Shown: one piece after another, positions 9,538 through 17,910 of the stretch
Layout of the letters: each line of letters opens with the position of its first letter
How positions within the stretch are numbered: the stretch's first letter is position 1
From: Anaerococcus degeneri
Lineage (GTDB): Bacteria; Bacillota; Clostridia; Tissierellales; Peptoniphilaceae
Assembly: GCF_017874475.1 (NCBI RefSeq)
Contig: NZ_JAGGLO010000003.1
Coordinates: 1 to 64,000 of the forward strand
DNA: 64,000 nucleotides
Direction: 5' to 3'
The notes under the pieces: model-generated
The model's input: only the letters and a program-made list of their open reading frames with translations
Database searches by the model: none
Told to the model about the DNA's origin: nothing
Translations under genes and position numbers: made by a program

Positions 9538-11925
9538 CTATCCACGTAATACTATGTTTTTCGCCTTCAATTCTTCAAGGATACTTTCTTCCACGCCCTT
9601 GATATCTTCTTCCTTTAGGGTTCTGTCGGCTTTTCTGTACCAAACCCTATAAGAAATTGATTTTTGATTATCGGCAATGCCCTTGCCTGTGTAAATATCA
9701 AATAATTCTATCTTGTAAAGAAGATCACCGGCTTTTTCTTTCATGATATTTTCAATCAATTCTGATTCCACATCCCTGTCAGCAACAAAGGAATAGTCAC
9801 GTTCTATGGCTGGGAATTTTGGAATTTGCTTATATTTTTTATCAGTAATTCTAGATTGGGCAATCTGGCTTAGGTTGATTTCTAAGATGATTGCACCCTT
9901 GTTTATATTATACTCTTCACGCACTTCATAGGAAATCTCGCCAATCACACCGATTTTTTGGCCAGCAAAATAAATATCAGCGCACCTACCAGCATGGAAG
10001 GCATAAAGATTTTCATTTGTCTTGTATGAAAACCCAGTAAAACCTATATTTCTCATAGCTTCTGTAAAGAAATCTTTCATATCATAGAAAGAATAATCTC
10101 CATAAAGACCCATGGTTAGGGTGAGATTTTCCTTTGGAAGCTGATCATTTGTCTTTTCAAAAGTCCTATCAAGTTCGAAAAATCTCATGTCTTTTTGGCC
10201 GTACTTGATATTTTTTGCAATAACATCAAGCATGTTGGCTATTTGAGTTGTCCTCATAACAGAGAAATCTTCGCCGAGCGGATTTATTAGGCTGATATAG
10301 TCCCTAAGTTTTGAATCCTTTGCAATACCTAGTCTGTCATATTCTCTTGGTGAAATAAAAGAGTAGGTCGCAAGCTCTGAGAACTTTTGTCCCACGAGTT
10401 TGTATTTTAAATCATCCCTTAAAAGTCTAAGTGGAGATCTCTCACCTTTTTTAAGTGAAGATACTAATGGCTTGGATTCAATTTTTCCCATGCCGTAAAG
10501 TCTTACAACTTCTTCTATAAGGTCAGCTTCGATAGAAATGTCGTTTCTAAAATAAGGAGCTTTTGCTGTTATTGTGTCTTCATCAATATCTTTAACTTCA
10601 AATTCCAATAATTCTAAGTTTTTAATTGCCTCTTCTTTGGTAAAGTCAACACCAGTTAGGGAATTTAGCCTGGTTATTCTTAGCTTAACTTCCTTATCGT
10701 CATTTTCTTTTTTGCCTTCATCAAAAGACCCGCCGATAATTGTACCTATGCCGAGTTCTTCAATTAATTTCATAACTCTTTTTGAAGCTATCTCTGGAGT
10801 TTCAACTGCAACTCCCTTTTCAAAGCGAGAACTTGCCTCACTTCTAAGATTTAGTTTCTTAGATGTATCCCTGATATTATCAGCGTCAAAACTTGCCGCC
10901 TCTAGGAGGATATTTTTAGTATCATTTGTAATTTCAGAATCAAAACCACCCATTACTCCTGCAAGGCCAATGGCTTCCTTATCATCAGCAATAACAAGCA
11001 TAGATGGATCAAGTTTTCTTTCTTCGCCGTCAAGGGTTTTAATAACTTCACCCTCTTTGGCATCCCTTACTATAATTTTTTTGCCAGCTAGTCTATCAAG
11101 GTCATAAGCATGGAGAGGTTGACCAGTTTCAAGCATAACAAAGTTTGTAATATCAACGATATTATTAATTGGTCTCACACCTGCAAGCATCAAGTAATTT
11201 TGTAGCCACTGAGGAGACTTTTCAATCTTGACATCTTTTACAACTCTTGCGGTAAATCTCAAGCAAGAATCACTTTTGACTTCTACTCCATTTGCATAGT
11301 CTTTTATATCTTCACCATTTGTTGAATATTCTAATGAAGGATAAGCGATTTTTTCTCCAAAACTTGCTGCAGTTTCTCTTGCCATACCTATTATAGATAA
11401 GCAATCAGACCTGTTTGGGGTAATTTCATATTCTATAACTGGAGTATTTGAGAAAAGTGCTTCGCAAGCAGGTGTGCCTGGTTTAAATTCTCCAGCTAGG
11501 ACAATTACTCCTTCTCTTAATTCTTTTGGAATTACAGAATCATCATAGCCAAGCTCGCTATAGGCTGTAAGCATACCTTGGCTTACAATTCCAAAAAAGT
11601 CATGGTCTTCGATAAGGATTCCATTATCCATCTTTGTGCCAGATGTGATTACTGGTAGAAAATCTCCCTTTTTTGTATTTTTTGCATTGGTTATAATAGT
11701 TATTGGTTCATCTCTTCCAATATCTATGGTTAAAACTCGTAGCCTATCTGCATCTGGGTGGTCTTTTTGTTCTAAGACATGGCCTACCACAATGCCTTCA
11801 AGGTCAGATGTGTGGATGGTAACTTCTTCTACGTGAGATCCAGTTTCAGAAAGTCTGTCTGTTACCCTCTTTAAATCTTTATCTATTTTTATATAATCTT
11901 TTTGCCATATTAAAGGTACTAACAT
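9538..11925 (-). CDS. pheT: Phenylalanyl-tRNA synthetase beta subunit
   Basis: The 795-residue length is normal for bacterial PheT. Domains in order are an N-terminal EMAP-like tRNA-binding domain (about residues 40-150), B3/B4 editing domain (about 205-400, including RPINNIVDITNFVMLETGQPLHAYD), B5 domain (about 405-475), a catalytic-like core (about 480-680) and a C-terminal FDX-ACB anticodon-binding domain (FPAIERDYSFVAD to the end). It forms the alpha2-beta2 enzyme with PheS, encoded 8 bases upstream. The upstream T-box controls both genes. An AGGAGG ribosome-binding site precedes the ATG. Confidence 0.97.
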   Translation of the reverse strand: MLVPLIWQKDYIKIDKDLKRVTDRLSETGSHVEEVTIHTSDLEGIVVGHVLEQKDHPDADRLRVLTIDIGRDEPITIITNAKNTKKGDFLPVITSGTKMDNGILIEDHDFFGIVSQGMLTAYSELGYDDSVIPKELREGVIVLAGEFKPGTPACEALFSNTPVIEYEITPNRSDCLSIIGMARETAASFGEKIAYPSLEYSTNGEDIKDYANGVEVKSDSCLRFTARVVKDVKIEKSPQWLQNYLMLAGVRPINNIVDITNFVMLETGQPLHAYDLDRLAGKKIIVRDAKEGEVIKTLDGEERKLDPSMLVIADDKEAIGLAGVMGGFDSEITNDTKNILLEAASFDADNIRDTSKKLNLRSEASSRFEKGVAVETPEIASKRVMKLIEELGIGTIIGGSFDEGKKENDDKEVKLRITRLNSLTGVDFTKEEAIKNLELLEFEVKDIDEDTITAKAPYFRNDISIEADLIEEVVRLYGMGKIESKPLVSSLKKGERSPLRLLRDDLKYKLVGQKFSELATYSFISPREYDRLGIAKDSKLRDYISLINPLGEDFSVMRTTQIANMLDVIAKNIKYGQKDMRFFELDRTFEKTNDQLPKENLTLTMGLYGDYSFYDMKDFFTEAMRNIGFTGFSYKTNENLYAFHAGRCADIYFAGQKIGVIGEISYEVREEYNINKGAIILEINLSQIAQSRITDKKYKQIPKFPAIERDYSFVADRDVESELIENIMKEKAGDLLYKIELFDIYTGKGIADNQKSISYRVWYRKADRTLKEEDIKGVEESILEELKAKNIVLRG

Positions 11926-11933
11926 TTTTCCTC

Positions 11934-12956
11934 CTAAAACTGTTCTATAAATCTCTTGTCGTTATCATATAATAGTCTGATATCATCAAGGCCGTATTTT
12001 ACCATAGCAATCCTGTCAACTCCAAGACCGAAGGCGAAGCCAGTGTATTTTTCGCTATCAATTCCGCAAGCTTCAAGGACATTTGGATGAACCATACCGC
12101 CGCCTAAAAGTTCCATAGACCAACCGGTATTTCCACAAGCTGGACAACCCTCACCCATACAAATAGGACAGGTCACATCTACTTCTAGAGATGGCTCAGT
12201 GAATGGGAAGTGGTGAGGCCTATATCTAAGACTCATCTTATCTCCAAACATTTCCTTGATGAAGGTCTCTAAAGTTGCTTTAAGATTTGCCATTGAGACG
12301 TTTTCATCAACTACAAGACATTCTAGCTGGTGGAACATTGGTGAGTGGGTTGCGTCAACTTCGTCATTTCTAAAAACCCTTCCGGCAGAAACCATCTTAA
12401 TTGGAAGTTTGCCCTCATTCATTACCCTAATTTGCATAGAAGAGGTGTGAGGTCTTAATAGGACTTCCTCATTGATATAGAAAGTATCTGATGTAGACCT
12501 AGCTGGGTGGTTTTTGGGACTGTTTAGGTCGTCAAAAACATATTTGACTGTGTCAACCTCAGGGCCACCAACAACATCAAAACCCATATTTTGGAAAATT
12601 GTTTCAAGTTCTTCCATAGTTTGGTTTATAACTGACAGATGACCTGATTCATACTTGTCAAAATGAGCTGTTACATCTATTTTTTCTTCTTTTATCTTTT
12701 CTTTTAGAAGTTCTTTTTTAATTTTTTCATTTTTTTCTCCAAGTAAAGATTCAATTTCCTTGCTAGTTTGGTTTATTAGCTTACCTGCACTTGGTTTTTC
12801 CTCATTAGGTAATTTTGCTATTGACTTTTTAAGGTCAGTAATAGTTCCCTTTTTACCTAAAAATTTTATCCTAAGTTTTTCTAGGGCTTCAAGACTCTCT
12901 GCTTTTTCAATTTCTGTCTTGGCTGTTTCTAAAACTTGCTTTAAATTCTCTTCCAT
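11934..12956 (-). CDS. pheS: Phenylalanyl-tRNA synthetase alpha subunit
   Basis: The 340-residue class II synthetase subunit carries the Phe-activating site. An N-terminal coiled coil (residues 1-85) binds tRNA-Phe. The catalytic core contains LNSPKNHPARSTSDTFYI and motif 2 (SAGRVFRNDEVDATHSPMFHQ). It ends with motif 3 (GLGVDRIAMVKYGLDDIR). The ribosome-binding site GGAGG sits 7 bases before the ATG and directly follows the T-box terminator. It is the first gene of the pheS-pheT-zapA-U32-mutS2-argS run of short gaps. Confidence 0.98.
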   Translation of the reverse strand: MEENLKQVLETAKTEIEKAESLEALEKLRIKFLGKKGTITDLKKSIAKLPNEEKPSAGKLINQTSKEIESLLGEKNEKIKKELLKEKIKEEKIDVTAHFDKYESGHLSVINQTMEELETIFQNMGFDVVGGPEVDTVKYVFDDLNSPKNHPARSTSDTFYINEEVLLRPHTSSMQIRVMNEGKLPIKMVSAGRVFRNDEVDATHSPMFHQLECLVVDENVSMANLKATLETFIKEMFGDKMSLRYRPHHFPFTEPSLEVDVTCPICMGEGCPACGNTGWSMELLGGGMVHPNVLEACGIDSEKYTGFAFGLGVDRIAMVKYGLDDIRLLYDNDKRFIEQF

Positions 12957-12968
12957 TTTTCCTCCAAA

Positions 12969-12999
12969 TAAAAAAAATCCGTCCTCTACAAAGGACAGA
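12969..12999 (-). terminator. T-box attenuator terminator of the pheST operon
   Basis: Minus-strand 8-base-pair stem TCTGTCCT / AGGACGGA with loop TTGTAG, followed by eight T residues. It lies between the T-box sequence at 13009-13020 and the pheS ribosome-binding site, the position expected for the regulated terminator of a T-box leader. Confidence 0.85.
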
Positions 13000-13155
13000 T
13001 ATAGCTCTGCGGTACCACCTTAATTGATTTATAAATAAATCCGCTCATTACTTTAACGAAAAGTTTACGTATCGACTACTCAATTCATCTCAAAGTTCAT
13101 CGGTGAATAACCCTAATCGTGACTTAAAAGGCTCTCAACATCCCTTTCTTGCTGT
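12969..13155 (-). promoter_or_regulatory. T-box leader controlling pheST
   Basis: The conserved T-box antiterminator sequence AGGTGGTACCGC is at 13020-13009 on the minus strand. It is immediately upstream of a terminator and pheS, so uncharged tRNA-Phe is the expected effector. The upstream stretch carries T-box-like elements, including TGAGTAG near 13083-13077 and TTGAGAG near 13139-13133. A TTC at 13107-13105 could be the Phe specifier codon, but I could not confirm this without folding. The leader begins close to the stop of the methyltransferase gene at 13185. A weak -10 (TATACA, 13158-13153) lies just upstream. Confidence 0.88.
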
Positions 13156-13184
13156 ATAAGAATAATTAAAGTCTTTCCGAATCA

Positions 13185-13904
13185 TCACATAAGTCTATTC
13201 ATAATTATGCTTGCAGCTATGGCTGCATTTAGAGATTCGATTTCTCCTTCCATAGGGATTTTGATAAAGTCATCAGTTATTTCTCTTAATTTTTGACTTA
13301 GGCCATTGGCCTCATTTCCTATGGCAAGGATGATTTTAGAATCTTTCTTAAAATCTCTTATATCTAGCCCATCCATATCTGCTGATAGGACCCTATAGCT
13401 AGGTTTTAGTTTGTTTATATCATCATGAGTCATATCTAGGATATTTAGCCTAAAGACGGATCCCATTGATGCCCTGAGTGTTTTTTCATTGTAGATATCA
13501 ACTGTTCCCGGCATTAAAATCACGTCTCTAAAACCAAAAGCTTCGGCCGAGCGGATCATTGTGCCAAGATTACCTGGATCATTTATTCCATCTAAGAGCA
13601 AAATCTTAGATGAAGAAATTTCCCTAGGTTCTTTCTTTTTTATGACAGCGCCTATTCCATCAGGGTTTGCCATTGATGATAATTTATTAAAAAGGGTTTC
13701 GCTAAAGACTAAAGTTTTATACTCAGTCTTATAAGAAAGGCCTTCTTGTAAAAAAATAAAATCTACCTTAGCAGATGAAGCTATGGCCTCATCTACTAAT
13801 TTCCTAGATTCTATAATAAATGAATTTTCTTTATCTCGATACTTTTTCATTTTAAGCTTATTTATAAACTTAAAATTTTGATTTGATACCGATTCTATTA
13901 GCAT
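13185..13904 (-). CDS. TrmH/SpoU-family RNA 2'-O-methyltransferase
   Basis: The 239-residue protein has an N-terminal substrate-binding region (residues 1-90) and a SpoU knot domain. Motif 1 is LLLDGINDPGNLGTMIRSAEAFG, around residues 103-125, motif 2 is ILAIGNEANGLS and motif 3 is IPMEGEIESLNAAIAASI near the C-terminus. These form the knotted S-adenosylmethionine site. Related proteins modify 23S rRNA or tRNA ribose. The position directly after rplT, with a one-base overlap, is typical of this tRNA/rRNA methyltransferase in clostridia and supports a ribosome-related job. The precise target nucleotide cannot be told from sequence. Confidence 0.92.
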   Translation of the reverse strand: MLIESVSNQNFKFINKLKMKKYRDKENSFIIESRKLVDEAIASSAKVDFIFLQEGLSYKTEYKTLVFSETLFNKLSSMANPDGIGAVIKKKEPREISSSKILLLDGINDPGNLGTMIRSAEAFGFRDVILMPGTVDIYNEKTLRASMGSVFRLNILDMTHDDINKLKPSYRVLSADMDGLDIRDFKKDSKIILAIGNEANGLSQKLREITDDFIKIPMEGEIESLNAAIAASIIMNRLM

Positions 13905-14257
13905 TAAGCGTTTTTCTTAGCTGCTTCTACTAATTTAGCAAATTCTTCTGGGTTGTTTATTGCAAGTTCAGCTAACATCTTTCTATTTATGTCGATGTTT
14001 GCTTTCTTTAGGCCGCCCATAAGTTTTGAGTAGCTTGTGCCATTGATTCTTGCTGCAGCATTGATTCTTGCAATCCAAAGTTTTCTGAAGTCTCTTTTTC
14101 TGTGTTTTCTACCAATGTAAGCATATGATAGAGATTTCATTACAGCTTGGTTAGCTGTTCTGAATAGAAGGCTTTTGGAACCGTAATAACCCTTTGCTTG
14201 TTTTAATACTTTTTTATGTCTTTTCTTTGCATTTACTGCTCTTTTAATTCTTGCCAT
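13904..14257 (-). CDS. rplT: 50S ribosomal protein L20
   Basis: The 117-residue basic protein matches L20 from end to end. It starts [20 protein letters not shown] and includes [17 protein letters not shown], then the conserved core [19 protein letters not shown]20 is an early-assembly protein of the large subunit that binds 23S rRNA. In Firmicutes it also represses the infC-rpmI-rplT operon through the leader, which here lies at 15010-15119. An AGGAGG-type site precedes the ATG. Confidence 0.99.
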   Translation of the reverse strand: MARIKRAVNAKKRHKKVLKQAKGYYGSKSLLFRTANQAVMKSLSYAYIGRKHRKRDFRKLWIARINAAARINGTSYSKLMGGLKKANIDINRKMLAELAINNPEEFAKLVEAAKKNA

Positions 14258-14267
14258 CTATATCCTC

Positions 14268-14468
14268 CTATGCACCAATTAACTTTTTAACGTTTTTGTA
14301 TACAGTTTGTGAAACTTCTGCAGGTTTTCTTAGTCTTCTTTTTCTGTTTGGTGATTTCTTAGCTGTTAAGTGTCCCTTATAAGCTTTTCTTCTCATGATT
14401 TTGCCAGAGCCTGTTACTTTAAATCTCTTAGCAGCTGCTCTTTTAGTTTTAATCTTATTTTTTGCCAT
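14268..14468 (-). CDS. rpmI: 50S ribosomal protein L35
   Basis: The 66-residue protein starting [20 protein letters not shown] is a full-length L35. An in-frame start seven codons upstream (14489) lies inside the infC coding end and is rejected. The ATG at 14468 has a good ribosome-binding site, AAGGAG, with 7-base spacing. It sits between infC and rplT in the standard operon order. Confidence 0.97.
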   Translation of the reverse strand: MAKNKIKTKRAAAKRFKVTGSGKIMRRKAYKGHLTAKKSPNRKRRLRKPAEVSQTVYKNVKKLIGA

Positions 14469-14469
14469 C

Positions 14470-14988
14470 TTATTCTCCTTTTTCATCATTTGGTTCTAGA
14501 AACATAACAAGAGATCTGCCTTCCATCTTAGGCTTTTTGTCAATCTTGCCACAGTTATCTAGCATACCGTTGAACTTATCCATTAATTCATAGCCAGGTT
14601 CTTTTCTACCAAGTTCCCTACCACGGAATCTTATAGATACTTTGACTTTATCCCCGTTGTTTAAGAATTTTTTAGTTTGATTTGCCTTAGTTTGCAAGTC
14701 ATTGTCTTCGATATTTAAAGAAAATCTTGTCTCTTTAAGTTGAGCATTCTTTTGTTTTTTCTTATTCTCTTTTTCTTTTTTCTCTTGATCATATTTAAAC
14801 TTGCCATAGTCCATAATCCTTGTTACAGGTGGCTTTGCCTGTGGACTCATAAGTACAAGGTCAAGACCCTTTTCGTCAGCCATATCTTGGGCTTCTCTTA
14901 GGGAAGTGATACCAACTTGGTTACCTTGATCATCGATTAGTCTTACTTGACTAGCTCTAATTTCATCATTGATTCTTAAATCTTTTAT
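14470..14988 (-). CDS. infC: Translation initiation factor IF-3, probable AUA start
   Basis: IF-3 binds the 30S subunit and rejects poor start codons. Homology begins at [18 protein letters not shown] and runs to the usual end ([14 protein letters not shown]), about 172 residues, which matches the roughly 173 of Bacillus IF-3. The ribosome-binding site GGAGG (15000-14996) is followed after 7 bases by ATA at 14988-14986, where IF-3 homology starts. The only in-frame ATG (15027) lies at the T run of the attenuator terminator, upstream of the Shine-Dalgarno, and would add 13 residues not seen in the family. Rare start codons on infC are known (AUU in E. coli and Bacillus) and permit autoregulation. 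Confidence 0.95.
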   Translation of the reverse strand: MKDLRINDEIRASQVRLIDDQGNQVGITSLREAQDMADEKGLDLVLMSPQAKPPVTRIMDYGKFKYDQEKKEKENKKKQKNAQLKETRFSLNIEDNDLQTKANQTKKFLNNGDKVKVSIRFRGRELGRKEPGYELMDKFNGMLDNCGKIDKKPKMEGRSLVMFLEPNDEKGE

Positions 14989-15012
14989 AGTTATACCTCC
15001 AATGTATTGTAT

Positions 15013-15119
15013 AAAAAAAGCGGGCACAAAGTACCCGCAAATAATCTATCAAAAATAAATCTTATTAACCTAAAAGCCTATGCCGTTAGGTGAGTTTGGG
15101 TACTTCTTTGTTGTTTACA
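15013..15119 (-). promoter_or_regulatory. L20-type autoregulatory leader with attenuator, upstream of infC
   Basis: The transcript leader contains two mutually exclusive pairings. The terminator is GCGGGTAC-TTT-GTGCCCGC (15038-15020) followed by a run of seven T. The competing antiterminator pairs AAGTACCC (15105-15098) with GGGTACTT (15036-15029), which is exactly complementary over 8 bases and occupies the left arm of the terminator. A short stem CCTAACGGCATAGGC-TTTTAGG also lies between them. This matches the known Firmicute arrangement in which ribosomal protein L20 promotes termination ahead of infC-rpmI-rplT. Confidence 0.85.
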
Positions 15120-15125
15120 TGTATC

Positions 15126-15154
15126 ATAATACTAGCTAAAATAGTAATTGTCAA
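15126..15154 (-). promoter_or_regulatory. Promoter of the infC-rpmI-rplT operon
   Basis: Minus-strand TTGACA (15154-15149), exactly 17 bases, then TATTAT (15131-15126). Transcription would start near 15119, giving a leader of about 130 bases before the infC start. It is one of the closest matches to the sigma-A consensus in the window, as expected for a ribosomal operon. Confidence 0.85.
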
Positions 15155-15201
15155 ATAAATAGGGATTTTTTTGATATTTTTTTGAATTTTCAAACTGGTT
15201 T

Positions 15202-16056
15202 TTAGTCTAGGATAAAAAATCCTATACCAATTAGACCTGGGCCAGTATTTGCACCCAAGGTTGGGGAAATCTGTTCTTCCTTATAGACCTTAGCATTTTC
15301 TATAATATCTTTAAGTCTTTCTTTCATCTTTTGGTGGCCATCTGGATAATCGCCTTCAGATATAAAGAAGTAATAATCTTTTACACCTTCAAGATTTTTT
15401 CTAATTATCTTTTCTAATTGGCTAAGGGTTTTCTTTTCGCCCCTAACAATTTTTTCTATAGCAAAGCCGCCTTCTGGTGGATCTGTCTTAATAATAGGTT
15501 TTACTGAAAGGGCATCACCAATTTTACCAAAAGTTTTTGGCACCCTTCCGCCTTCTACTATATATTTAAAAGTATCTATAGTAAAAAAGACCTTGGAATC
15601 ATAAATCTTTTCTTCTAATTTTTTTGTTATTTCTGCAAAACTTCTGCCTTCGTCAATTAGTTTTTTTGCATAAGTTGCATAGTAGCCCTGGGCAAGTGTT
15701 AGGTTACCGGTATTAAATGCGTAAATCTCAAGGCCAGGAACTTCCGCTAACTTGCAGGCATTATAAGTTCCTGAAAACTTATTTCCTATATTAATACAAA
15801 TTACCTTTTCAAATCCATCTTCTTTTATTTTTTCCAAAAGCTCATTTATATCTCCTGGTGAAGGCATGGATGTCTTTGGCAATTTATTATTGGTTTTTAT
15901 CCAAGAATAAAAATCTTCAGGGCTGATTTCTAGCCTATCTTTTAGGAACTTACCATCTAAATTTACATATAATGGTAAGTAATAGAACCCTTCTTCCCTT
16001 ATGTAATCAAGACTTAAATCACTTCCTGAATCTACTAATATAGCTATCTTTTCCAT
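15202..16056 (-). CDS. DegV family fatty-acid-binding protein
   Basis: The 284-residue protein shows the DegV fold. It starts with AILVDSGSDLSLDYIRE, has the motif KTSMPSPGDI around residue 60, then NIGNKFSGTYNACKLA and VEGGRVPKTFGKIGDALSVKPII. Proteins of this family bind a long-chain fatty acid, and the best studied (FakB) present it to a DhaK-like kinase for phosphorylation. No kinase partner is adjacent here. It is the last gene of a minus-strand run behind the DUF1836-like gene, which it overlaps by one base. The exact lipid is unknown. Confidence 0.92.
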   Translation of the reverse strand: MEKIAILVDSGSDLSLDYIREEGFYYLPLYVNLDGKFLKDRLEISPEDFYSWIKTNNKLPKTSMPSPGDINELLEKIKEDGFEKVICINIGNKFSGTYNACKLAEVPGLEIYAFNTGNLTLAQGYYATYAKKLIDEGRSFAEITKKLEEKIYDSKVFFTIDTFKYIVEGGRVPKTFGKIGDALSVKPIIKTDPPEGGFAIEKIVRGEKKTLSQLEKIIRKNLEGVKDYYFFISEGDYPDGHQKMKERLKDIIENAKVYKEEQISPTLGANTGPGLIGIGFFILD

Positions 16057-16568
16057 TATATCTCCTTGCGGTTATCTATTACTAATTGGGTGTATAATTT
16101 TGTAAAAAGGGAAATAGCCAAGTAGGAAAGAACCTTATCGTGGTGGTCAGTGTAGTCAAAAGAAATATTTACCGCTTTGACCTTTTCACTTGTAAGTATG
16201 CCTTTTCTTGCTTGGTTAAATATATTTTCAAAATTTTCGTAAACGTCTTGTAGACCAAAAGTTGACATTTCTATATCTATGCCCTTGGCCAAGTCTTCTA
16301 TTGAAATCACCTGTTTAAATATTGATATAACAACCAATTGGGCTATGGAAGACCTGTAATACTTTTTCTTTACTGGTTTGTCAATATATCCTAATTTGAC
16401 ATAATTATTTACCATAGAAGAACTGATCAAATTTTTTTCAACTACATGGAGAGGACTTAAAATTTCATTTAAGTACCTCAAAAGTCCTTCCTTATAAATA
16501 CCATCATTAGGTAGACTATCCCAACTTGGCAGGTTAATATTTTCTAATTCATTAATTTTTTCAATCAT
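16056..16568 (-). CDS. DUF1836-like protein with a MerR-like helix-turn-helix
   Basis: The 170-residue protein resembles the DUF1836 family. The recognisable part is LISSSMVNNYVKLGYIDKPVKKKYYRSSIAQL (about residues 45-78, quoted in part only), a MerR-like pattern in which one turn recognises DNA and a wing follows. The segment VVISIFKQVISIEDLAKGI is a second conserved helix. It may be a regulator or adaptor, but no effector domain was seen. It is translationally coupled to the DegV gene by a one-base overlap, so a link to fatty-acid handling is possible. The function is unproven. Confidence 0.65.
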   Translation of the reverse strand: MIEKINELENINLPSWDSLPNDGIYKEGLLRYLNEILSPLHVVEKNLISSSMVNNYVKLGYIDKPVKKKYYRSSIAQLVVISIFKQVISIEDLAKGIDIEMSTFGLQDVYENFENIFNQARKGILTSEKVKAVNISFDYTDHHDKVLSYLAISLFTKLYTQLVIDNRKEI

Positions 16569-16609
16569 ATTCTCTCCACATTATACCCCATCTAGTTCAT
16601 ATTACTAGA

Positions 16610-17356
16610 TTACAGGTCACAATCTATATCTATTTCTACCCTCTCATTGGCCTTTGTAATCGCCCTTATATCTGTAAAATTAGATTTATAAAACTCCTTA
16701 AATTCAAGGCTTACTTCTTCCCTATCACCTATTTTTGTTGGAAATAGGATTTGACTGTCAGCGTCATCTATCATCTTATCCAAGTAGGCAAGGGATTTTT
16801 TATTTAGATTTGTAATTGGCAAAAATATTATATCTGGATTTTCAAATCTAAGTTCATCCAAGAGGTCTAAGTACCTATCATTATCAACATTTTCAAGCTC
16901 CATCGACCCTCCGTAAAAAATTATCAAATCATCTAATTCTATTAAAAAGCAAAGTTTTATCCCATCTAGGGAAAATGCCCTAACAAATATTTCATCTCCA
17001 TTAAAATGTAGACTTAATTTGTCATCTTCTCCCAAAAGATAGACATTATCCTTTTTATAGAGTTTTTTAAGGTCTTTCATCCCGAGTTCATCTTTGTTTA
17101 AGTAGATAATATTATCCTGGTATTTCAAATCTCTAATATTCTTATTTAGGACATAAGTTAAAGACCTTAGCTTACCAAGGTTGAAAATATCTTCTGTGTA
17201 GGCATCTTTTCCCTTATCTGTAGCAAAAAATATAATATTTCTTGACTCGGGTATATCAAGCAAACCCTCAGCATAGTCAAAAACTAAAAAATAATCCCCG
17301 TAAGCTAGGCTATAGCAGGAATCATAAATATAATTCACAAGTACTTTTTCACTCAT
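16610..17356 (-). CDS. Metallo-beta-lactamase-fold protein lacking the metal ligands
   Basis: The 248-residue protein begins like an MBL-superfamily hydrolase: a strand pair YIYDSCYSLAYGDYFLVFDY, then the strand IIFFATDKGKDAY where catalytic members have HxHxDH. Here no histidine is present. The later strand IIFYGGSMELENVDNDRY sits where many relatives have an Asp/His ligand motif. The overall length fits the single-domain family. Loss of metal ligands suggests a binding or structural role rather than hydrolysis. It lies 41 bases upstream of the DUF1836-like gene in the same direction and diverges from the deacylase gene. The fold assignment is from pattern only. Confidence 0.55.
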   Translation of the reverse strand: MSEKVLVNYIYDSCYSLAYGDYFLVFDYAEGLLDIPESRNIIFFATDKGKDAYTEDIFNLGKLRSLTYVLNKNIRDLKYQDNIIYLNKDELGMKDLKKLYKKDNVYLLGEDDKLSLHFNGDEIFVRAFSLDGIKLCFLIELDDLIIFYGGSMELENVDNDRYLDLLDELRFENPDIIFLPITNLNKKSLAYLDKMIDDADSQILFPTKIGDREEVSLEFKEFYKSNFTDIRAITKANERVEIDIDCDL

Positions 17357-17430
17357 CGTATCTCCTTAGATTTTTTATACCCAATATTACATTTTTTATT
17401 ATTGCCGTATAATCTTTTTGAGGTGATTTT

Positions 17431-17910
17431 ATGAAAAAAGAAATTAAAACTAATGCAATGAGATTTCTCGATAATTTAAATATAGAATATGAACACATAG
17501 ATTACGGTCTTGACCACGAATTTGTTTCTTCTGTAGATTTGGCAGAAGAGGGCCATACAGACATTCACACAATCTTTAAAACCCTTGCTACAGAAAGCAA
17601 GGAGGGCGATGTTTATATACTTGTCATAAACGGAGCAGATGAGATAGATTTCAAAAAAGCCGCCAAGGCCATTGGTGTGAAGAGTCTTTCCATGCTTGCC
17701 CTAAAGGACCTTAAGAAAACTGTTGGTTATGAAAGAGGAGCTACAACTCCACTCGCTCTTAAAAAAGATTACCCAGTTTTTATTGACCAAAAGGCAAAAG
17801 ATATGGATTTTATCAAGGTTTCTGCAGGTAAGGTGGGCCATTCCCTAAAAATAAGGCCAGATGATTTGCAAAAAGCTACTAAGGCTAGCTTTGCCGATTT
17901 GATAAAATGA
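17431..17910 (+). CDS. ybaK: YbaK/EbsC-type Cys-tRNA(Pro) deacylase
   Basis: The 159-residue protein matches the YbaK domain. It has the N-terminal segment IKTNAMRFLDNLNIEYEHIDY, the conserved HTIFKTLATES with the family lysine, VLVINGADEIDFKKAAKAIG, and the GYERGATTPLALKKDYPVFID loop. These enzymes hydrolyse Cys mischarged onto tRNA-Pro in the cytoplasm. A -10 box (TATAAT, 17408-17413) and the site AGGTG lie close upstream, giving a very short leader. The stop overlaps the start of the next gene by four bases (ATGA). Confidence 0.92.
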   Translation: MKKEIKTNAMRFLDNLNIEYEHIDYGLDHEFVSSVDLAEEGHTDIHTIFKTLATESKEGDVYILVINGADEIDFKKAAKAIGVKSLSMLALKDLKKTVGYERGATTPLALKKDYPVFIDQKAKDMDFIKVSAGKVGHSLKIRPDDLQKATKASFADLIK

